Assembly: GCA_025964075.1 (NCBI GenBank)
Contig: JAOPZQ010000050.1
Span: 1 to 9,947 of the forward strand
Length of the DNA: 9,947 bases
DNA from: Solirubrobacterales bacterium
Lineage (GTDB): Bacteria; Actinomycetota; Thermoleophilia; Solirubrobacterales; Solirubrobacteraceae
Direction: 5' to 3'
Shown here: positions 1 through 6,132 of the stretch, piece by piece
Numbering within the stretch: position 1 is the first letter of the stretch
How the letters are laid out: every line of letters begins with the position of its first letter
Program-made: the position numbers and the translations under genes
The notes under the pieces: model-generated
Databases searched by the model: none
What the model was told of the DNA's origin: nothing
The model's input: the letters and a program-made list of their open reading frames with translations, nothing else

Positions 1-71
1 GCCCCCGCCGCGACCGCGACGGCCGCGGCGGGCCGCGCCGCGACCGCGACCCGGATCGCAGCCGCTCGTAG
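1..71 (+). CDS. pnp: C-terminal tail of probable polynucleotide phosphorylase (partial, 5' end outside window)
   Basis: Only the last 22 or so codons are visible, in the frame beginning at base 3 and ending with TAG at 69-71. They encode a low-complexity tail made almost entirely of Arg, Asp, Gly, Pro and Ser, in which a ten-residue unit beginning PRRDRD occurs twice. No catalytic or S1/KH domain is inside the window, so identity rests on two things. Actinobacterial PNPases often carry charged Arg-rich tails after the S1 domain. The gene order pnp, M16 peptidase, dapB is also common in Actinobacteria. PNPase is a cytoplasmic phosphorolytic 3'-5' exoribonuclease, and RNase J is encoded downstream in this window. 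The alternative is another protein with an Arg/Asp-rich tail; the other two frames give less plausible protein endings. Confidence 0.55.
   Translation, partial: PRRDRDGRGGPRRDRDPDRSRS
6..50 (+). repeat. 15-bp direct repeat, 30-bp period, inside the pnp tail
   Basis: CGCCGCGACCGCGAC occurs at 6-20 and again at 36-50. The 30-base offset equals ten codons, so it repeats a decapeptide in the Arg/Asp-rich tail (PRRDRD plus four residues). It looks like in-frame expansion of a disordered RNA-binding tail, not a mobile or regulatory repeat. Confidence 0.6.
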
Positions 72-99
72 TGTCGCGAGTTTCCGAATCGGGACACTA
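69..99 (+). terminator. Imperfect hairpin overlapping the upstream stop codon
   Basis: TAGTGTC at 69-75 is the exact reverse complement of GACACTA at 93-99. After a G/G mismatch (76/92), CGA at 77-79 pairs with TCG at 89-91, giving ten base pairs with one interruption and a nine-base loop (80-88). The left arm includes the TAG stop of the upstream gene, and the right arm ends five bases before the TTG start of the M16 gene. There is no T-tract, so it is at best a non-canonical terminator. It could instead be an mRNA-stabilising or processing structure, or a copy of a dispersed palindromic element. Confidence 0.4.
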
Positions 100-104
100 G
101 GGCC

Positions 105-1376
105 TTGGCGCACGAGCATCGGCTGACCGAGCTCGACTCGGGCGTACGGATCGTGACGGAGGCGATGCCCTCCGTCCGGTCCGTGTCGCTCGGGTACTGG
201 ATCGGCACGGGCTCGCGCGCCGAGACCGACGAGCAGGCGGGCCTGTCCCACCTGCTCGAGCACCTGCTGTTCAAGGGGACGGCGCGCTACCGGTCCCACG
301 AGATCGACGAGATCTTCGACGCCATGGGCGCGGAGATCAACGCCGGCACCGGCAAGGAGACGACCTCGCTCTACTCGCGGGTGATCGACGACCACGTCGA
401 GCAGGCGTTCGACGTGATGAGCGACATGATCTGGGCGCCGCGCCTCGACGACGTCGACTCCGAGCGGGAGGTCATCCTCGAGGAGATCGCGATGTACGAG
501 GACGATCCCCAGGACAAGATCTTCGACGTCCTCGGCGAGGCGGTCTTCGGCTCGCATCCGTTGGGCCGGGCGATCATCGGCCGCGCCGAGGTCGTCGCGG
601 AGACGCCGCCGGAGGCGATCGCCGCCTTCCACCACGCCCGCTACGTCCCGCGGAACATCGTGATCGCGGCCGCGGGCTCCATCGACCACGACGCGCTCGT
701 CGCGCTCGCGCGCACCCGAGTGCCCGGCGCCGGCCTGCCGCTCGCGGGCCCGGACGAGCCCCCGCTCGAGCTCGCGCCGCGCGTGCGCTTCGAACGCAAG
801 GACACCGAGCAGTACCACGTCGCGCTCGGCGCGCCCGGGCTCGCCCGCGACGACGAGCGCCGCTTCGCCCTGCGGGTCCTCGACACGATCTTCGGCGGCA
901 CGAGCTCATCGCGCCTCTTCCAGGAGGTGCGCGAGAAGCGCGGCCTCGCGTACTCGATCTACTCGTTCAGCGGGCAGTACGCCGGGATCGGCCAGGTCGG
1001 CGTCTACGTGGGCACGCGCGCCGACAACCTGAGCGCGGCGCTCGAGGTGGTCGCCGGCGAGCTCGAGCGGCTGCGGCGCGAGGCGCCGAGCAAGGCCGAG
1101 CTCGCGCGCGCCAAGGACAACCTGCGCGGCCGCATGGTACTGGCGCTCGAGTCGACCGGGGCGCGGATGAACCGCCTCGGCTCCTCGGTCCTCACCGGCG
1201 TGCCGCTGCTCACGGTCGACGAGGCGGTAGCGGCGGTCGAGGCGGTCACCCTCGAAGACGTCACCGAGCTCGCGGCGCAGCTGTTCGATCCGGCGCGGCT
1301 CTCCGCCGCCGGCATCGGCCCGGAGGAGTCCACGTTCCGCAGCGCCGTCGCGCCGGTCGGAGGCGTGCTGGCGTGA
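105..1376 (+). CDS. M16 family zinc metallopeptidase (processing-peptidase-like)
   Basis: A 423-residue protein, the usual length for single-chain bacterial M16B peptidases related to the mitochondrial processing peptidase beta subunit. The inverted zinc motif HLLEH is at residues 49-53, followed by FKGT. The third metal ligand is one of the paired glutamates at 126-127 in VILEEI, followed by MYEDDP as is typical. The C-terminal half carries the family's Arg/Tyr motif in GGTSSSRLFQEVREKRGLAYS. The protein should therefore be an active endopeptidase cutting peptides inside the clamshell chamber; its substrate is unknown. No signal peptide is seen, so it is probably cytoplasmic. The TTG at 105 is the first possible start after an in-frame TAG at 69-71, and it gives the normal N-terminus before the conserved G-x-R-I-V-T-E strand. 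The ribosome site is weak (AGGG at 99-102). The stop overlaps the dapB start in GTGA. Confidence 0.92.
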   Translation: MAHEHRLTELDSGVRIVTEAMPSVRSVSLGYWIGTGSRAETDEQAGLSHLLEHLLFKGTARYRSHEIDEIFDAMGAEINAGTGKETTSLYSRVIDDHVEQAFDVMSDMIWAPRLDDVDSEREVILEEIAMYEDDPQDKIFDVLGEAVFGSHPLGRAIIGRAEVVAETPPEAIAAFHHARYVPRNIVIAAAGSIDHDALVALARTRVPGAGLPLAGPDEPPLELAPRVRFERKDTEQYHVALGAPGLARDDERRFALRVLDTIFGGTSSSRLFQEVREKRGLAYSIYSFSGQYAGIGQVGVYVGTRADNLSAALEVVAGELERLRREAPSKAELARAKDNLRGRMVLALESTGARMNRLGSSVLTGVPLLTVDEAVAAVEAVTLEDVTELAAQLFDPARLSAAGIGPEESTFRSAVAPVGGVLA

Positions 1377-2014
1377 TCCGCGTCGCCGTCGCGGGGGCGG
1401 CCGGGCGGATGGGGGAGACGGTCTGTGCCGCCGTCGAGGGCGCCGAGGACCTGGAGCTCACCGGCCGGGCGGATCCGGCGCTCGGCGTCGCGGTCGCCGA
1501 CGTGCTCGGCGACGCGGACGTGCTCGTCGACTTCACGACGCCGGGGACCGCCGTCGAGAACGCACGCGCCGCGCTCGCCGCGGGCGTCCACGTCGTCATC
1601 GGGACGACCGGGTTCGACGTCGACGCGCTGAGCGGCGCGCGGGGCGCCAACGTCTTCATCGCCCCCAACTTCGCGATCGGAGCCGTGTTGATGACGCAGT
1701 TCGCCGTCGAGGCGGCGAAGCACATGGCGAAGGCGGAGATCATCGAGCTCCACCATGACCGCAAGGTCGACGCGCCCAGCGGCACGGCGGCGCGCACGGC
1801 GGAATTGATGCGCGGCGAGGTGCCGATCCACTCGGTGCGGCTCCCGGGCCTCGTCGCCCACCAGGAGGTCATCCTCGGCGATGTCGGCCAGACGCTGACG
1901 ATCCGCCACGACTCGACGGACCGCACGTCGTTCATGCCGGGCGTGCTGCTGGCGATCCGCCGGGTCGGCGCGCTCGAGACCTCGCCGCTCGTCGGGTTGG
2001 AGCACCTGCTTTAA
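1373..2014 (+). CDS. dapB: 4-hydroxy-tetrahydrodipicolinate reductase (short form)
   Basis: Reduces the DapA product to tetrahydrodipicolinate with NAD(P)H in the diaminopimelate/lysine pathway (cytoplasm). The Rossmann motif GAAGRMG is at residues 8-14, VDFTTP at 52-57, GTTG at 77-80 and APNFAIG at 97-103. The substrate-binding signature ELHHDRKVDAPSGTA is at 125-139, with the catalytic His pair 127-128, Lys131 and the SGT loop. RLPGLVAHQE and GQTLTIRHDS follow in normal order. At 213 residues it is clearly shorter than typical DapB (about 245-275). The missing length lies between the dinucleotide-binding strands of the N-terminal domain, not in the catalytic domain. The GTG start lies in a GTGA overlap with the M16 stop, so the two genes are probably translationally coupled. 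Its partner dapA lies about 1.6 kb downstream, separated by two unrelated genes. Confidence 0.95.
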   Translation: MIRVAVAGAAGRMGETVCAAVEGAEDLELTGRADPALGVAVADVLGDADVLVDFTTPGTAVENARAALAAGVHVVIGTTGFDVDALSGARGANVFIAPNFAIGAVLMTQFAVEAAKHMAKAEIIELHHDRKVDAPSGTAARTAELMRGEVPIHSVRLPGLVAHQEVILGDVGQTLTIRHDSTDRTSFMPGVLLAIRRVGALETSPLVGLEHLL

Positions 2015-2025
2015 CGTCCGGTGAA

Positions 2026-2040
2026 GGCCGCCTTGCGGCC
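2026..2040 (+). terminator. GC hairpin just after dapB
   Basis: GGCCGC at 2026-2031 pairs perfectly with GCGGCC at 2035-2040 around a three-base loop (CTT). It starts 12 bases past the dapB stop. There is no following T-run, so it would be a weak or non-canonical actinobacterial terminator closing the pnp/M16/dapB transcript. Its right arm overlaps the proposed -35 of the next gene. Confidence 0.35.
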
Positions 2041-2060
2041 CAGCACGAGGGGAGTACCTT
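2033..2060 (+). promoter_or_regulatory. Candidate sigma-70-type promoter for the small alpha/beta gene
   Basis: TTGCGG at 2033-2038 could serve as the -35 and TACCTT at 2055-2060 as the -10 (it fits TAnnnT), with a 16-base spacer. Transcription would begin near 2067, leaving a leader of about 23 bases that contains the strong ribosome site at 2078-2085. The -10 overlaps the perfect palindrome CCTTCGAAGG at 2057-2066. Prediction is by pattern only. Confidence 0.35.
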
Positions 2061-2066
2061 CGAAGG
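2057..2066. promoter_or_regulatory. Perfect 10-bp palindrome overlapping the candidate -10 box
   Basis: CCTTCGAAGG reads identically on both strands. It sits between the candidate -10 and the Shine-Dalgarno of the next gene, where a repressor operator would be expected. The palindrome is short and no regulator is encoded nearby, so the role is a guess. Confidence 0.25.
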
Positions 2067-2077
2067 AGTTCGATTCC

Positions 2078-2085
2078 GGAGGTGA
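2078..2085 (+). promoter_or_regulatory. Near-consensus Shine-Dalgarno that fixes the start at 2090
   Basis: GGAGGTGA matches the anti-SD of 16S rRNA almost perfectly and lies four bases before ATG 2090. It is by far the best ribosome site in the window and rules out the in-frame GTG at 2021, which would lie inside the post-dapB hairpin region. Confidence 0.8.
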
Positions 2086-2089
2086 GCCA

Positions 2090-2563
2090 ATGGCCTGGCA
2101 GACGCACGTCCTCGTCCTCTCGAGCCGCACCGCGGATTCGGACGAGCTCATGGCCGCGCTGCGGGCTCGGGCCGACCGCGGCGCCTGCGCGTTCACGCTG
2201 ATCTCGCCGCGCGAGACGAGCGAGGCCGCCGCGCGGCTCGACCGGGCGCTCGCGCGGCTGCGGGGGGCCGGACTGCCGGTCGAGGGTCGGCTCGCCGATC
2301 CGGACCCGATGCTCGCCCTCACCGAGGCGTGGGACCCGCGCGAGTACGACGAGATCGTCGTGTGCACTCTGCCCACGCATGCGTCGAAGTGGCTGCAGGT
2401 CGACCTTCCGCACCGCATCGAGCGCCACACCGGCGTACCGGTCAGCCACGTGACCGCGGAGGAGCCCCGGCCCGAGCCGGTCGTCGCACACCTCGAGCCG
2501 CACGAGAAGCCGGGGATCCTGAGCCCGCTGGGACCGCTCGCCTGGGGCCGCTCGCGCCGCTGA
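2090..2563 (+). CDS. Small alpha/beta protein of unknown function, universal-stress-like fold
   Basis: A 157-residue soluble protein whose start is fixed by the strong Shine-Dalgarno. It opens with a hydrophobic strand (HVLVLSSRTADSDELMAALR), as in nucleotide-binding alpha/beta folds. A second strand (CAFTLISP) follows, then a helix rich in Ala, Arg and Leu. A block near residues 71-116 contains DPDPMLALTEAWDP, DEIVVCTLP and DLPHRIERHTGVPVSHV. This pattern resembles a universal-stress-protein-like domain, but the USP G-x2-G-x9-G-S/T ATP loop is not visible, so ATP binding is not claimed. The C-terminus is a Pro/Glu-rich extension with no fold signature. It is not membrane-bound and has no signal peptide. 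It appears to have its own promoter, between dapB and a membrane PAP2 gene. I recognise the type as one that recurs as a hypothetical protein in actinobacteria but cannot assign a function. Confidence 0.85.
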   Translation: MAWQTHVLVLSSRTADSDELMAALRARADRGACAFTLISPRETSEAAARLDRALARLRGAGLPVEGRLADPDPMLALTEAWDPREYDEIVVCTLPTHASKWLQVDLPHRIERHTGVPVSHVTAEEPRPEPVVAHLEPHEKPGILSPLGPLAWGRSRR

Positions 2564-2577
2564 CCCGCTCCGCCCGT

Positions 2578-2583
2578 TAGCGT
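2578..2583 (+). promoter_or_regulatory. Possible -10 box for a near-leaderless PAP2 transcript
   Basis: TAGCGT fits the actinobacterial TAnnnT pattern and ends nine bases before ATG 2593. The start has no convincing Shine-Dalgarno, so a leaderless or very short-leader mRNA is plausible. No clear -35 is visible. The same nine-base spacing is seen before dapA. Confidence 0.25.
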
Positions 2584-2592
2584 GCGTGGCAC

Positions 2593-3594
2593 ATGGGGGT
2601 CGCCACCCGCACGCTGGCGCCACGTAGCCCTGCCCATCGCCGGGTCGCGCTCGTTCGCGCGGTCAGATGGGGGGCGCCGATCGTCTACGTCGCCGCGCTG
2701 GCGACGAACATCGTGGTCTTCGGGCTCTCGATCGCCCGCGACGAGATGTTCCTGTGGGCCGTGCTCGGCGTCCTCGCCGGCTCGATCACCCGACCGCGCA
2801 AGGTCGCGGTGGGCATCTTCCTCGAATGGCTGCCCTTCGCCGCGATCCTCTTCGTCTACGACCTGATCCGCGGCTACGCCGACGGCCTTCTGTTCCCGGC
2901 GCGTCTGCACCTCCAGCTGCGGGCCGACGAGCTGATGTTCGGCGGCACGGCGCCGACGGTCTGGCTCCAGCACCACCTGTGGGGCGGCCCGAACCACGTG
3001 CGCTGGTACGACTACGCGAGCTGGGGCGTGTACATGACGCACTTCCTCGCCACGCTCGCGCTCGCCGCCGGACTGTGGCTGTTCGCGCATCACCGGTTCC
3101 GCCGGTATGTGGCGATGGTGTCGCTGCTCGCGCTCGTCGGGTTCGTGACCTACATCCTCTACCCGGCGGTCCCGCCGTGGATGGCCGCGACGCAGGCCAA
3201 GCTGCCGCCGGTCGACCGGATCATCGGCTACGCCTGGCCGCACGTGCGCATCTTCAGCTTCGACACCTTCTTCCAAACCGGCAACCAGTACGCCAACGAC
3301 GTCGCCGCCGTGCCCTCGTTGCACGCCGCCTACGCGCTCCTCGTCTGCCTCTACCTCTGGGGCATGACGCGGCGCGTCTGGGTCCGCGCCGCGCTCGTCG
3401 CCTATCCGCTGGCGATGGCGTTCGCGCTCGTCTACACCGCCGAGCACTTCGTCGCGGACATCCTCGTCGGCTGGCTGTACGCGGTCGCGGTGTTCATGGC
3501 GGTGCACGAGGTGGCGGATACGTGGGAGGAGCGGAGGTCGAACTGGCGCTCTCGCGATCCTGGGCAGTCGCGGCGCCCGGCAAGGCTGCGATAA
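2593..3594 (+). CDS. PAP2-superfamily membrane phosphatase/phosphotransferase, Aur1-like
   Basis: A 333-residue integral-membrane protein with about six to eight hydrophobic segments (near residues 28-46, 53-65, 73-91, 143-163, 172-191, 245-258, 264-281 and 288-305). The PAP2 active-site motifs are present. PSLH is at 241-244, with His244 as the likely acid/base, and the third motif is YTAEHFVADILVG with His285 as nucleophile and Asp289. YPAVPPWM at 190-197 is characteristic of the PAP2_3 / inositolphosphotransferase Aur1-Ipt1 branch, not of the bacterial PgpB branch. It probably hydrolyses or transfers a phosphate-headgroup on a membrane lipid; the substrate (phosphatidate, polyprenyl-PP or phosphoinositol) cannot be told from sequence. 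The tail after residue 310 is Arg-rich and should be cytoplasmic. The ATG lies 30 bases after the previous stop without a clear Shine-Dalgarno. The TAA stop is inside the GATAAT box of dapA. Confidence 0.87.
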   Translation: MGVATRTLAPRSPAHRRVALVRAVRWGAPIVYVAALATNIVVFGLSIARDEMFLWAVLGVLAGSITRPRKVAVGIFLEWLPFAAILFVYDLIRGYADGLLFPARLHLQLRADELMFGGTAPTVWLQHHLWGGPNHVRWYDYASWGVYMTHFLATLALAAGLWLFAHHRFRRYVAMVSLLALVGFVTYILYPAVPPWMAATQAKLPPVDRIIGYAWPHVRIFSFDTFFQTGNQYANDVAAVPSLHAAYALLVCLYLWGMTRRVWVRAALVAYPLAMAFALVYTAEHFVADILVGWLYAVAVFMAVHEVADTWEERRSNWRSRDPGQSRRPARLR

Positions 3595-3595
3595 T
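3590..3595 (+). promoter_or_regulatory. GATAAT -10 box before dapA (near-leaderless start)
   Basis: GATAAT matches the TATAAT consensus at five of six positions. It stands out in this GC-rich sequence and ends nine bases before the dapA GTG, which has no Shine-Dalgarno. It contains the TAA stop of the PAP2 gene (3592-3594). No good -35 was found at the right distance. If real, transcription starts within a few bases of the start codon and drives dapA, rnj and the hydrolases. Confidence 0.45.
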
Positions 3596-3604
3596 CGCCG
3601 CCAA

Positions 3605-4462
3605 GTGCTCGACCTCGGCGCCATCCTCACCGCCATGGTCACGCCGTTCGACGCCGAAGGCGGCTTCGACGAGGCGTCGACCGTGCGCCTGATGCACCAT
3701 CTCGCCGACCACGGGTCGGACGGGGTCGTCGTCGCCGGCACGACGGGCGAGGCCACCACTCTGTCCGACGAGGAGCACGAGCGGCTCGTCCGCCTCGCGG
3801 TGGACGAGATGGGCGATCGGATGTCCATCGTGGCCGGCGCCAGCTCGAACGACACCCGCCACGCGGTGCACCTGACCGAGCGGGCGACGGAGGCGGGGGC
3901 CGACGCGATTCTCTCCGTCACGCCCTACTACGTGAAGCCGAACCGGCGCGGGATCGTGCGGCACTACGAGGAGGTGGCCAAGGCCACCGACAAGCCGATC
4001 GTCCTCTACAACATCCCGAGCCGGACGGCGCTCGACATGCCCAACGACCTCCTGGCCGAGCTGGCACAGATCGACGGCGTCGAGGCCGTCAAGCAGGCCC
4101 GCTACGAGGACCTCGAGCCGATCGACGGCTTGCAGCTGTACGCCGGGAACGACGACATCCTGGCCAAGGTGCTCGACCTGGGCGGCCCCGGCGGGATCCT
4201 GGTCGCCAGCCACGTGGTGGGCGACGAGATGCGCCGGATGGTCGACGAGCCCGCGCATCGGCACGAGATCGACGCGGGCCTGAAGGACGTCTACCGCGCG
4301 CTGACGGTGACTGCGAACCCGATCCCGGTCAAGGCCGCGGTGCACATGCTCGGCGTCATCGACCACGGAACGATGCGGCTGCCGCTCGTCGAGCCCGACG
4401 AGCGCGAGCGTGAGGCCGTCCGGGCGATGCTCGAGCGTCACGGTCTGCTGGCCACCGCGTGA
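3605..4462 (+). CDS. dapA: 4-hydroxy-tetrahydrodipicolinate synthase
   Basis: Condenses pyruvate with aspartate-semialdehyde at the branch point into diaminopimelate and lysine (cytoplasmic TIM barrel, usually a homotetramer). The 285-residue length is normal. Key sites are all present: GTTGE at residues 45-49 (the Thr pair of the proton relay), VTPYY at 105-109 (the Tyr from the neighbouring subunit), LYNIPSR at 134-140 (catalytic Tyr135 and Arg140 for the substrate carboxylate), and the Schiff-base Lys163 in AVKQA. The residues after the lysine (QARYED) differ from the common KEATGD form, but the lysine itself is intact. The GTG at 3605 gives the expected lead-in to LTAMVTPF; the ATG at 3635 would remove the first barrel strand. 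A GATAAT box just upstream suggests a near-leaderless transcript. The stop overlaps the rnj start (GTGA). Confidence 0.96.
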   Translation: MLDLGAILTAMVTPFDAEGGFDEASTVRLMHHLADHGSDGVVVAGTTGEATTLSDEEHERLVRLAVDEMGDRMSIVAGASSNDTRHAVHLTERATEAGADAILSVTPYYVKPNRRGIVRHYEEVAKATDKPIVLYNIPSRTALDMPNDLLAELAQIDGVEAVKQARYEDLEPIDGLQLYAGNDDILAKVLDLGGPGGILVASHVVGDEMRRMVDEPAHRHEIDAGLKDVYRALTVTANPIPVKAAVHMLGVIDHGTMRLPLVEPDEREREAVRAMLERHGLLATA

Positions 4463-6132
4463 GCGCCCCGGGAACGCTGCGCGTCCTGCCCCTCGGGGGG
4501 CTCGGCGAGATCGGCAAGAACATGATGGTCGTGGAGTACGAGGACCGGATCGTGGTCATCGACACCGGCCTGCGGTTCCCCACGACCGACATGCTCGGGA
4601 TCGACCTCGTGCTGCCGGACTTCTCCTACCTGCGCGACCGCGCCGACGACATCGAGGGCATCGTCATCACCCATGGCCACGAGGACCACCTGGGCGCGCT
4701 GCCCTGGGTCCTCCGGGAGCTGGGGGAGGACAAGGTCCCCGTCGTCCACGGCGGCCCGCTGACCACGGCGATGGCGCGCTCGAAGCTCGACGAGCACCGG
4801 CTCAGGGCGACGCCGATCGAGCAGCTCGCACCCGGGGAGCAGGTCGAGCTCGGGCCGTTCGGCGTCGAGCTCGTCCACATGACCCACTCGATCCCGGATT
4901 CCTGCGCGGTCGCGCTGACCACCGAGCTCGGCACGATCCTCGTCACCGGTGACTACAAGTTCGATCAGACGCCGGTCGACGGCGAGCCGGCCGACATGTC
5001 CCGCCTCGCCGAGCTCGGCCGCGACGGCCTCCTGTTGCTGTGCGGCGACTCGACGAACGTCGACCGCGCCGGGTTCTCCCCGTCGGAGTCGGTCGTCGGC
5101 CCCCGGCTCGAGGAGGTCTTCTCGCGCTGCGAGGGCCGCATCGTCGTCACGTGCTTCGCGTCCAACATCCATCGCGTCCAGCAGGTCGTCGACGCCGCGG
5201 AGGCCCTCGGCCGCAAGGTGTCGCTCGTCGGGCGCTCGATGCGCAAGAACGTCAACATCGGCCGCTCGCTCGGGCACATCGACGTCCCCGAGGGGATGCT
5301 CATCAACCCGCGCGAGGTCGAGGACTTCCCCGACCACAAGGTCGTCGTGATCTCGACGGGCTCCCAGGGGGAGCCGCTTTCGGCGCTGCGGCGGATGGCG
5401 CACCACGACCATCCGCGCGTCAAGCTTCACAGCGGCGATACCGTTGTGTTCAGCGCCACTCCGATCCCGGGGAACGAGCGCGCGGTGAACGAGACGATCG
5501 ACCGGCTCTACCACATCGGCTGCGACGTGATCACGCCTCGCGACGCGCCGGTGCACGCGTCGGGCCACGGCTACGCGGAGGAGGTCAAGCTGATGCTGAA
5601 CCTCACCCACCCGCGCTACGTGCTGCCCGTCCACGGCGACCACAAGCGGATCCATCTCCACGCCGGCCTCGCCGAGGCGGTGGGCATCGATCCCGACAAC
5701 ATCTTCAAGGGCGAGAACGGCCTGCCGCTGGAGATCGACGCCCGCGGCGCGCGGTTCGGCACCGCCGAGCGCTCGGGGATGATCTTCGTCGACGGCGTCG
5801 ACATCGGCGACCCCGCGGACGTCGCGCTCCGCGACCGGCGGATGCTCTCGGCCGACGGAATCTTCATCGTCGTCGCCACCGTGTCCTCCCAGGACGGCTC
5901 CTCCGTCGCGCCCCCCGAGGTGATCTTCCGGGGCGTGCCGTTCCTCGAGCAGGTCAAGGGCCTCGTCGACGAGATCCGCGGCGCGGTCGAGGCCTCGCTC
6001 GCCCGGTCGGCCTCCGACCGCATCACGGAGATCGACCACCTCCAGGAGATCCTCCACGACGACCTGGCGGCTTTCGTGTACGACCGGCTGAAACGCCGGC
6101 CGATGGTCCTGCCGGTGGTGGTCGAAGTTTGA
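4459..6132 (+). CDS. rnj: Ribonuclease J
   Basis: A metallo-beta-lactamase/beta-CASP ribonuclease with endonuclease and 5'-3' exonuclease activity, involved in mRNA turnover and rRNA/5'-end maturation. The 557 residues match full-length RNase J. The zinc signature HGHEDH is at residues 72-77, His143 is in THSIPDS and Asp165 is in GDYKFDQ. The beta-CASP region carries GDSTN (196-200), the HASGHG loop at 366-371 and His392 in PVHGDHK. The segment after about residue 450 (DIGD onward to VLPVVVEV) is the C-terminal domain needed for dimerisation. The long disordered N-terminal extension found in some actinobacterial RNase J proteins is absent. The GTG start overlaps the dapA stop, and its own TGA overlaps the TTG of the next gene, so translation is probably coupled on both sides. 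Placement with dapA, and with pnp a few genes upstream, follows the actinobacterial pattern. Confidence 0.96.
   Translation: MSAPGTLRVLPLGGLGEIGKNMMVVEYEDRIVVIDTGLRFPTTDMLGIDLVLPDFSYLRDRADDIEGIVITHGHEDHLGALPWVLRELGEDKVPVVHGGPLTTAMARSKLDEHRLRATPIEQLAPGEQVELGPFGVELVHMTHSIPDSCAVALTTELGTILVTGDYKFDQTPVDGEPADMSRLAELGRDGLLLLCGDSTNVDRAGFSPSESVVGPRLEEVFSRCEGRIVVTCFASNIHRVQQVVDAAEALGRKVSLVGRSMRKNVNIGRSLGHIDVPEGMLINPREVEDFPDHKVVVISTGSQGEPLSALRRMAHHDHPRVKLHSGDTVVFSATPIPGNERAVNETIDRLYHIGCDVITPRDAPVHASGHGYAEEVKLMLNLTHPRYVLPVHGDHKRIHLHAGLAEAVGIDPDNIFKGENGLPLEIDARGARFGTAERSGMIFVDGVDIGDPADVALRDRRMLSADGIFIVVATVSSQDGSSVAPPEVIFRGVPFLEQVKGLVDEIRGAVEASLARSASDRITEIDHLQEILHDDLAAFVYDRLKRRPMVLPVVVEV

Noticed and set aside
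2021..2089. N-terminal extension of the small alpha/beta protein to GTG 2021
   Set aside because: It lies over the post-dapB hairpin and candidate promoter and lacks a ribosome site, whereas ATG 2090 has an excellent one.
1004..2623. 539-residue minus-strand open frame across the M16 gene end, dapB and the small alpha/beta gene
   Set aside because: It is Arg/Ala/Asp-rich low-complexity translation opposite three well-supported genes with clear motifs, as expected from the codon bias of GC-rich DNA.
2582..2866. 94-residue plus-strand frame overlapping the start of the PAP2 gene
   Set aside because: Ser/Arg-rich out-of-frame translation fully covered by the PAP2 reading frame, which has the motifs.
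2011..3921. 636-residue minus-strand open frame opposite the small alpha/beta gene, PAP2 gene and dapA
   Set aside because: No recognisable motif or domain, crosses several real gene boundaries, and its composition mirrors the sense codons.
4438..6057. 539-residue minus-strand open frame opposite rnj
   Set aside because: Asp/Arg/Val/His-rich shadow of the rnj reading frame; no start signal or homology signature.
5040..6128. Upstream in-frame extension of the first hydrolase into the rnj coding region
   Set aside because: The extension is Arg/Pro-rich out-of-frame translation of rnj, while a proper signal peptide begins at TTG 6129.
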